Below are positions 58,097-64,000 of a DNA stretch of 64,000 bases, piece after piece. The position numbers were made by a program, and so were the translations under genes. The notes beneath the pieces were generated by a model. That model worked only from the letters and a program-made list of their open reading frames with translations, made no database searches and was not told the DNA's origin. The stretch is from contig WGMT01000042.1 in the NCBI GenBank assembly GCA_016124945.1, positions 1 through 64,000 on the forward strand, read 5' to 3'. The DNA is from a bacterium (GTDB lineage: Bacteria; Chloroflexota; Anaerolineae; Caldilineales; Caldilineaceae). Every line of letters starts with the position of its first letter. Within the stretch, counting starts at the first letter, position 1.

Positions 58097-58215
58097 AATG
58101 TCATTAAGTTAAGGGTTGAGCACTCGAATATCTGCGGAGAGAGCACGCCCACGTGCGGCTGTTCCCGTGTAGACCCGCACCTGGGGGTGCTCACTCACTC
58201 CACGTTGAAATGAAT
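58097..58215. repeat. Dispersed block and GCGGAG-family hairpin
   Basis: The CAATGTCATTAAGTTAAG block (58096-58113) is followed by a hairpin pairing 58134-58158 with about 58175-58200, and by near-inverted ends (TGAAATGAAAGTAGA / TTGAAATGAATGTAGA are direct copies). Confidence 0.75.
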
Positions 58216-58227
58216 GTAGATATCACG

Positions 58228-59478
58228 CTAGGCCGCGGCAATACGGCGCGTCCGGCGTGACGAAACGGCCAGGTAGGCAGTGAGCAAGAGGCCGCTGAAG
58301 ACGGCCAGAAACACACCCATACCGAAGAATGCCGCATAACCGACGCCGGCGATGATGTAACCACCGCCCACTGCCGTCCACCCCAGACCAAGCCCACTGG
58401 ACATGAAAGACGCGCCGGACATAGTGGAACGCCAGCCTGGGCCGACTGATTCCTGGCTGTAGACGGTGTAGACAGGGTTGATCACGGCGAGGAGGGCGGT
58501 GAAGGTCATGTAACTCAGGGTGGCGGCCTGCCAGTTGGCAATGAGCGCCATCGGTATCAGGCTCAAGCCGAGGAAAACAGTAACCAGAATGAGGGTGCGT
58601 TCCCGTCCCCAGCGCGCCACGAGTAAGGGGGTAGCCAGCGCAGCGGGGATGGACAACAGTTGCCCAAAGGCCATGATCGAGCCAATTGTGGCGGTTGGCA
58701 CCAGCAGTGTCCCATCCAGGTAGACATTAAAAAATGTCTTGCCCACGCCTTCGGTGCTTGCACGCAGTAGCATAAAAAGCGCCAACAACAGCATAAACGC
58801 GTAAGGCGCTTTGGAAGCCTTCGTGGTCAAATCGTTGGTAGACATGGGGGCGATCTCCCGGGTCTGTAGCAGAACCGGCACCAAAAACAGCCACAGGACA
58901 CCGCCCAGCACAAGCGAGTAGCGGTAGGCATCCGGTGCATCCAACGTAGTGCCGATCAAACCTGCCAGCACGCCGGGCAGAAAGCCGCCGATGAGGCTGC
59001 CCAAGAAGACCGAAATGGCGTTGAGCGCGGCCGACAGCGAGAAGACATGTCCACGGGCGCGGACATCGGTGACTTCGAGCAGAAAGGGCGTCAACGACAC
59101 CAGATAGGGAGCGGCTGCGCCCCACGCCAACGCGTACATGAGGACGAGCCATACCGAGCGCCACATCCCCGGCAATGCTTCGGCCAGGGGCAGCAGCAGC
59201 AAACCTACGCCAGTGAGCACGCCGCCCAGGATCGACACACGACGCACACCCCATTTTCGTCCTAGCGCGCCGGCGGGTATGCAGAGAAAGGCGTAGAAGA
59301 AGATGGCAATGCCATTGGTCAGGCCGATGAACTCCGTACCATAGCCCAAACGAGCAAGATAAAGATTAAAAAGGACAACATAAATCCCCAGGTAGCTCCC
59401 TGTGCTCAGGCATTGAGCAAACAAGAGCAGTCGTCCATCGCGGCTGAGTAGACGCAATGTGTTGAGGTACGCACGCAT
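58228..59478 (-). CDS. MFS transporter
   Basis: A 416-residue membrane protein with about twelve helices. The helix 2-3 loop (PAGALGRKWGVRRVSILGG) is an MFS motif, and later AALATPLLVARWGRERTLI repeats it in the second half. The ATG at 59478 is preferred to a TTG at 59502. It follows the iron permease genes on the same strand and could export a siderophore; that is inference from position. Confidence 0.8.
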   Translation of the reverse strand: MRAYLNTLRLLSRDGRLLLFAQCLSTGSYLGIYVVLFNLYLARLGYGTEFIGLTNGIAIFFYAFLCIPAGALGRKWGVRRVSILGGVLTGVGLLLLPLAEALPGMWRSVWLVLMYALAWGAAAPYLVSLTPFLLEVTDVRARGHVFSLSAALNAISVFLGSLIGGFLPGVLAGLIGTTLDAPDAYRYSLVLGGVLWLFLVPVLLQTREIAPMSTNDLTTKASKAPYAFMLLLALFMLLRASTEGVGKTFFNVYLDGTLLVPTATIGSIMAFGQLLSIPAALATPLLVARWGRERTLILVTVFLGLSLIPMALIANWQAATLSYMTFTALLAVINPVYTVYSQESVGPGWRSTMSGASFMSSGLGLGWTAVGGGYIIAGVGYAAFFGMGVFLAVFSGLLLTAYLAVSSRRTRRIAAA

Positions 59479-59617
59479 GTAAGTGTAGTCTCTTTTGGCC
59501 AATCATTTTGGTTAGGTTAGATAGATCCTTGTGCAGAACCATGCAAATCTAGCAGATCCCCCACCCCAACGCAATAAACAATGTCAGCCAAATCAAACCT
59601 CTACGCCCCAATCGCCT

Positions 59618-60661
59618 CTACTTTCTCTGCCGCCACAGCAAATAGATGAAAAACGGCGCACCAATCGCCGCGGTGACCAACCCACACGGCAATTCCACCG
59701 GAGCGAAAAGCGTCCGCCCCACCAGATCGGCGGCCACGACGACGAACGCCCCCAACACCGCAGACGTGGGCAGCAGCCCCATGTGATCAGGGCCGACAAG
59801 GCGGCGGGCCAGGTGCGGCGCGATGAGACCGACAAAGCCGATGGCCCCCGCCGTCGCCACGGTGGACGCCGCCAACGCGGTCGCTGTAAGCAGCAGCAGC
59901 GCCCGTCGCCGCACCACCGGCGATCCGAGCCCCACAGCCACGTCTTCGCCCAGGTTGAAGACGTTGAGATCACGGGCCAACACGAAAGCCAACGGCGTAA
60001 AGAATGCCACCCAGGGCACGAAAGCCCACAGCTCATCCCACGAACGCCCGTAGACACTGCCGGTGAGCCAGATCATGGCCCGTTGCACGTTGTTGATCTC
60101 GCCGAAGGTGATCATGAGTGTGGTGAGCGCACCTGTCACCGCGCCCAGGCCGATACCGACGAGGATCAAGCGCAACGGAGAGTCGCTGCCCCGCCACGCC
60201 AGGACATAGATCAGCAGCGCCACCACAAACGCACCGGCGAACGCAGCCAGCGGAATCGTCCCCGCCGGGGCATTCTGCACGACGACGATCAAAGTCACCG
60301 CCACCAGCCCCGCCCCAGCGTTGATGCCCAAAATGCCAGGCGATGCCAGCGGATTGCGCGTCAACCCCTGCAAAATCGCGCCGGAGACGCCCAACGCCAT
60401 CCCGGCCAGGGCAGCCACCAACATGCGCGGCAGTCGCAACGTGTTGACGATGAAATCAAAGTTGCCGTTGTCTGTAGGCAGGTGAAAGACAGTGCGGATC
60501 ACGTCCAATGGCGGGATGGGATATTCGCCCACGCCGATGTTGATCACCATCAATGCCAATGTCGCCAGTACAGTCAGCGACAGTACCGGCGGCACACGTT
60601 TATCCACTCGAAAAGAAACAGGCAGCAACGGCAGACGTACCACATGCCAGGTTTCGTTCAT
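59618..60661 (-). CDS. Iron-siderophore ABC transporter permease, FecCD family (second)
   Basis: A 347-residue permease with nine to ten helices. FecCD landmarks: RLPRMLVAALAGMALGVSGA, LQGLTRNPLASPGILGINAGAG, WLTGSVYGRSWDEL, and the C-terminal FVGLIAPHLARRLVGPDHMGLLP coupling helix region for the ATPase. GGAGGGGACA supports the start at 60661. It lies 103 nt after the first permease gene, with a degraded inverted repeat in the gap. Confidence 0.92.
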   Translation of the reverse strand: MNETWHVVRLPLLPVSFRVDKRVPPVLSLTVLATLALMVINIGVGEYPIPPLDVIRTVFHLPTDNGNFDFIVNTLRLPRMLVAALAGMALGVSGAILQGLTRNPLASPGILGINAGAGLVAVTLIVVVQNAPAGTIPLAAFAGAFVVALLIYVLAWRGSDSPLRLILVGIGLGAVTGALTTLMITFGEINNVQRAMIWLTGSVYGRSWDELWAFVPWVAFFTPLAFVLARDLNVFNLGEDVAVGLGSPVVRRRALLLLTATALAASTVATAGAIGFVGLIAPHLARRLVGPDHMGLLPTSAVLGAFVVVAADLVGRTLFAPVELPCGLVTAAIGAPFFIYLLWRQRK

Positions 60662-60676
60662 TGTCCCCTCCGCATC

Positions 60677-60740
60677 AGGTGCGATGTACCGGCCCAAACA
60701 GGATCGAACACGAAAAGTCTTCCTGGCCCGTGCGACGCCG
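60677..60740. repeat. Decayed copy of the AGGTGCGACGCACTGGCC repeat
   Basis: AGGTGCGATGTACCGGCC at 60677-60694 matches 15 of 18 bases of the left arm at 17362-17379, and TCCTGGCCCGTGCGACGC at 60721 resembles the right arm region from 17407. It sits between the two permease genes. Confidence 0.5.
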
Positions 60741-60764
60741 CCGGCAAAAATCCATTGTCAACCC

Positions 60765-61787
60765 TCATCGGCGCACCCTGGCCCGCACGAGATAGACGAA
60801 GAATGGCCCACCGATCAGCGCCGTCATTACACCGACAGGTAGTTCGGTGGGGCGGAGCACCAGCCGCGCCGCCACGTCGGCCAGGAGTAGAAAGACGCCG
60901 CCGCAGATCGCCGAATAGGGCAAAATCCAGCGGTAGTCCTGCCCTACAAGGAAGCGGACCATGTGGGGGATCACCAGCCCGATGAAGGCGATTGGGCCGG
61001 CCACCGCCACGGACCCGCCTGCCAGCAACACCACCGCCACGGCAGAAAGGGTACGGATCCACGCCGTGTTCTGTCCTAGCCCACGGGCTACGTCTTCACC
61101 CAGTGAAATGGTGGTAATCTGCCGCCCCAGCATGAAGGCCAGGAACAGCCCACCCAACAGATAGGGCGACACCTGAAAGAGCAGCCCCAGATCACGCCCC
61201 GCCACCGACCCGGCCAGCCAGAAACGTACCTCTTCCAGCGTGCGCTGGTTAAAGATGAGCACTGCCGTGGTCAAAGACGAGAGTAGTGCCGTAAAGGCCG
61301 CGCCGGCTACGGTGAGGTTGAGCGGCGTCGGCCCGCCCCGACCGAGCGAACCGATGGCGTAGACAGCCACGGCGGTGATCGCTGCGCCGAGGAAGGCGAA
61401 AAGTGCATAGAACGAGAGCGACGCTACGTTAAGGAAGAAGACCGCCGCCACCACGCCCAAGGACGCACCCGTGTTGATGCCCAAAATGCCGGGATCACCC
61501 AGCGGGTTACGCGTCAAGCCCTGCATAATCGCCCCAGCCACCGCCAGGGACGCGCCCACCAGCGCCGCAACCGCCGCACGCGGCACCCGCAATGTGCGGA
61601 TGATCAGGTGATCAGTGCGTGTCGGGTCAAAGGCGAAGACGGCCGTCCAGACGTCGGCGGGCGCGATGTTGGCCGCGCCAAAGGCGATGCTCAACAGCAT
61701 CGCCCCCAGCAGCAGACCCGCGCCCGCCAGGATGCCTGTCCACAACGCCGGGCGGCGCACTGTGGAATGGCTTAAACTAATTTGCAT
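60765..61787 (-). CDS. Iron-siderophore ABC transporter permease, FecCD family (first)
   Basis: A 340-residue permease. RVPRAAVAALVGASLAVAGA, MQGLTRNPLGDPGILGINTGAS, WLAGSVAGRDL and FIGLVIPHMVRFLVGQDYRWILP are the matching FecCD segments. The start at 61787 overlaps the end of the binding-protein gene by 11 bp, so the two are translationally coupled. With the second permease it probably forms a heterodimeric channel. No ATPase gene lies in the window. Confidence 0.93.
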   Translation of the reverse strand: MQISLSHSTVRRPALWTGILAGAGLLLGAMLLSIAFGAANIAPADVWTAVFAFDPTRTDHLIIRTLRVPRAAVAALVGASLAVAGAIMQGLTRNPLGDPGILGINTGASLGVVAAVFFLNVASLSFYALFAFLGAAITAVAVYAIGSLGRGGPTPLNLTVAGAAFTALLSSLTTAVLIFNQRTLEEVRFWLAGSVAGRDLGLLFQVSPYLLGGLFLAFMLGRQITTISLGEDVARGLGQNTAWIRTLSAVAVVLLAGGSVAVAGPIAFIGLVIPHMVRFLVGQDYRWILPYSAICGGVFLLLADVAARLVLRPTELPVGVMTALIGGPFFVYLVRARVRR

Positions 61788-63684
61788 TCGCCACCCGTTC
61801 CGCCAGCATGGGTACCAGTTCGTCGAAGACGGTGGGCAGGCTCAACACACTGCTGAAGACCAGGGCCGGGCCGGCCAAATCGCCGTTGCCGGAGGTGTCG
61901 AGGAAGATGTCGCGCCCATCCTGGGCCACCGACAACTGCTGATAGAGCGTGTCGGCCTGGATTTCGGCCTGCTGCTCCGGCGACGCCGTCCAGATCAGCA
62001 CGTCGGTGTCCACAAGGTCGAGGCGTTCGGTGCTGATGGTGCCGAAGAAGGCGTCTCCGGCGATTTCCACCAGCGCTTCGGGTAGCACGAAGCCAAGCGA
62101 GGTGAGAAAACGTTGCCTCTCGTGTTCAGGGCCAGAAAAGTAGATCTGTCCTTCACCGGCAGGGGCCACAATGGCCGCCGTCGCCCCTTCAAAGGACGGG
62201 ACTTCGGCGCGCACTTGGGCGAAACGTGCGTCCATTTCGGCGATGAGCGCTTCGGCCTGCGCCTCCTGGCCCAGCGCGCGCCCAATGAGACGTGTCTGCT
62301 CTTGCCACGGTGTGCCGAAGTTGACGTAGTCGCTGGGCTGCGTCACCGTGGGCGCGATCTGCGAAAGCGTTTCGTATTCGGCGTCGCTGACACCGGCAGA
62401 GACAGCGATGATCAGATCGGGCTGGAGTGCGGCGATGGTCTCGAAGTTGAGTTCGCCGAAGGGCATGTTCAGCACCGGCGGCTGGCCGTCGGTCAACTTG
62501 TCCGCGGCCCAGGGCCACACCTGGGCGTCGGCATCGCCGAACCAATAGCGTACGGCCACCGGCTGCACACCCAGCGCCAGGATTGGATCTTGATCGTTGT
62601 AGCCAAGCGAAAGCACCCGCTGCGGCGCGGATGGGATCGTAGTTGTGCCAAATTGGTGTTCTATGGCAACGGGGAAGCCGGCAGCCGGGAAATCTGCCGA
62701 CGTTGTATCCGCCGGCTCAAGCCCAAGCACGTCCAAGATCGTCTGGACCAATACTTCCGCCGAGAGAGGACCGCCGAAGAGCCAGGTGTCTCCGCCGAGG
62801 GGATAGGCACGTCCCTCTTCCACGAATGCCAGGCTCTGCCACACCGGCGCAATCGCATCGCGGGCGAAGACGTCGTTGTCGTCCTGAACGACGTAGAAGA
62901 AGTTAAGGCTGCCCAGTTCAGGCAACGTCTCCACGCTGACGGTGGTGAAGCCGTATTGCTGGAATGCAGCGTCGATCCAGGCGTTCTCCAGGCCGATCTG
63001 CTCGACGATCTCTACGGCCATGGCGTTGTCAGTGAAGAGGCGCACCTGCACCGTGTCCTGGCCGAAGGCTTGGGCCAATGCAAAGGGTTCGCCCAGCCGT
63101 CCTACCGCCTCGATTTGGCTACGCGCAGCGGCGAAGGTAGTTTCCATGTCGGCTATAACCTCGTCGCCTTCAGCCTGGCGCCCCACCACGTCGGCGATGG
63201 CGAGAAAGGTCTGGCGCATTTCGGCGTACTGGGTAATGCGCTCGTCGGTCGGGTAGGGATCAAAGGCCAGCGTGGGCGCGATGGCGCTGAGTTCGTCGTA
63301 GATTTCGGCGATACGGAAGGAGGGCGCAATGATCAAGTCCGGCTGGAGTCCGGCCAGCGTCTCTAGATTCGGGGCCTGACGCGTGCCCACGTCGACCACG
63401 TCTTCGTCTAGCGCAACAGGGATCTGCACCCAGTTGTTGTAACCGGCAATGTCGGCCACGCCGATGGGTTGGATGCCCAACGCCAGCAGATTCTCAACGT
63501 AGGTCCACTCCAGGGCGACGATGCGCTGCGGCGTGGACGGGATCGCGGTTTGTCCTAGCGCGTGGGTGATGGTCACCGGTTCGGCGGGCGCGGCGGGTGT
63601 CTGCGTAGGTGCGGCGGGGGCTGCGCAGCCTGCAAGCAGTGCCAACAGCAGGCCGATTAAGAACAAGAAGCGCATACGGTTCAT
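61777..63684 (-). CDS. Double substrate-binding lipoprotein for iron-siderophore uptake
   Basis: A 635-residue lipoprotein (signal LFLIGLLLALLAGC, lipid Cys20) with two FepB/FhuD-like binding domains in tandem. Domain 1 (about 35-325) begins ITHALGQTAIPSTPQRIVAL and domain 2 (about 340-632) begins IEHQFGTTTIPSAPQRVLSL; each continues with LLALGIQPIGVA / ILALGVQPVAVR and LAGLQPDLIIA / IAALQPDLIIA. Domain 2 has no signal peptide of its own. Single-domain proteins of about 300-350 residues are the rule in this family. GAAAGGAAAAACCC precedes the ATG. First gene of the iron-uptake operon. Confidence 0.92.
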   Translation of the reverse strand: MNRMRFLFLIGLLLALLAGCAAPAAPTQTPAAPAEPVTITHALGQTAIPSTPQRIVALEWTYVENLLALGIQPIGVADIAGYNNWVQIPVALDEDVVDVGTRQAPNLETLAGLQPDLIIAPSFRIAEIYDELSAIAPTLAFDPYPTDERITQYAEMRQTFLAIADVVGRQAEGDEVIADMETTFAAARSQIEAVGRLGEPFALAQAFGQDTVQVRLFTDNAMAVEIVEQIGLENAWIDAAFQQYGFTTVSVETLPELGSLNFFYVVQDDNDVFARDAIAPVWQSLAFVEEGRAYPLGGDTWLFGGPLSAEVLVQTILDVLGLEPADTTSADFPAAGFPVAIEHQFGTTTIPSAPQRVLSLGYNDQDPILALGVQPVAVRYWFGDADAQVWPWAADKLTDGQPPVLNMPFGELNFETIAALQPDLIIAVSAGVSDAEYETLSQIAPTVTQPSDYVNFGTPWQEQTRLIGRALGQEAQAEALIAEMDARFAQVRAEVPSFEGATAAIVAPAGEGQIYFSGPEHERQRFLTSLGFVLPEALVEIAGDAFFGTISTERLDLVDTDVLIWTASPEQQAEIQADTLYQQLSVAQDGRDIFLDTSGNGDLAGPALVFSSVLSLPTVFDELVPMLAERVANAN

Positions 63685-64000
63685 GGGTTTTTCCTTTCGA
63701 GGCGACGGGGTGGCATCGCCGGTGTAATTATTGCGTACGATGTTGACCCCCCTCTAACTCCCCCCGCAGAAAAAACAGCGGGGAGAGGACTGTTGACGGG
63801 TCAGCAATGTTGGTCGCTCTATGGGCAGCAGCGAAAGAGGATGTCGTTTGTCGACACGTCAATAGCTCCCTCCCCGCCTCACAGACTCAACAAATCCTCA
63901 CACTCAACCACCGCGGGGAGGGTTGGGGAGGGGTTCCCCCACCCGAAACTGTGGATACGCAATCGTTTTCGCATTGTCGGTGGCAGGGTTTGTCTCCACA
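63685..64000. repeat. Gene-free right end with G/C-rich inverted blocks
   Basis: No gene. CCCCGCAGAAAAAACAGCGGGG at 63763-63784 is a hairpin, and CTCCCCGCC near 63870 pairs with GGCGGGGAG-like and CGCGGGGAGGGTTGGGGAGGGG sequence near 63910-63935. The promoter of the iron operon should be at its left edge, but I see no convincing -35/-10 or Fur box. Confidence 0.55.

Noticed and set aside
63685..63780. Fur box in front of the iron-uptake operon
   Set aside because: No 19-bp GATAATGATAATCATTATC-like dyad could be found by eye; the AATTATTGCG stretch is too weak.

Overview
The window is about 64 kb of moderately GC-rich bacterial chromosome, densely coded on both strands. The best guess for the host is a filamentous Chloroflexota (Anaerolineae/Caldilineae-like). 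The reasons are a LysW-dependent alpha-aminoadipate lysine pathway of Thermus/Deinococcus/Chloroflexota type, a CxxCH-type NrfA, secreted FG-GAP and PQQ-propeller proteins, a RIO1-family kinase, and intergenic regions packed with heptanucleotide tandem repeats. This is inference; there is no rRNA or tRNA gene here to settle it.

Layout. 0.4-4.3 kb: the tail of a phosphonate (C-P lyase) operon, phnL, phnM and a hexapeptide acyltransferase, then a TIM-barrel isomerase. 4.5-8.6 kb: a secreted two-repeat protein, a Crp/Fnr regulator, and the divergent ammonifying nitrite reductase genes nrfH-nrfA with an Fnr-like operator between them. 8.6-14.3 kb: a long 8-bp tandem array, a TVP38/flavoprotein-disulfide reductase pair, a membrane hydrolase and clpP. 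14.4-25.7 kb: a PQQ-propeller secreted protein, two adjacent hybrid histidine kinases and a GH116 glucosidase. 25.9-39.6 kb: an MFS carrier, a hydrolase, a RIO kinase behind an attenuator-like leader, NAD+ synthase, a glycosidase-like protein, a nuclease, malate dehydrogenase, an FG-GAP protein, a sirtuin, a CDP-alcohol phosphotransferase and a DUF4352 protein.

39.7-52.3 kb: the lysine cluster. It runs homocitrate synthase, (NUDIX), homoaconitase large and small subunits, (GNAT), homoisocitrate dehydrogenase, LysW, LysX, LysY, (DUF4160/DUF2442 pair, membrane protein), LysZ and a LysJ fused to a four-helix-bundle protein. Together they turn 2-oxoglutarate into LysW-bound lysine; LysK (release) and LysN are not in the window. 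In front lies what reads as a complete ribosome-mediated attenuator: promoter, 19-residue leader peptide with two Lys-Lys codon pairs, competing hairpins and a terminator.

52.5-63.7 kb: creatininase-family hydrolase, SDR, phytanoyl-CoA dioxygenase-like protein and Bcr/CflA exporter; then, on the minus strand, a siderophore/iron uptake operon with two substrate-binding domains fused in one lipoprotein, two FecCD permeases, an MFS protein and a secreted peptidase-like hydrolase.

The unifying oddity is the repeat population. Nearly every intergenic gap carries 7-bp tandem repeats, usually as inverted arms around a short core. Several have been captured in frame inside lysine-pathway genes, and one pair of arms encloses the four-helix-bundle ORF that is fused to LysJ.
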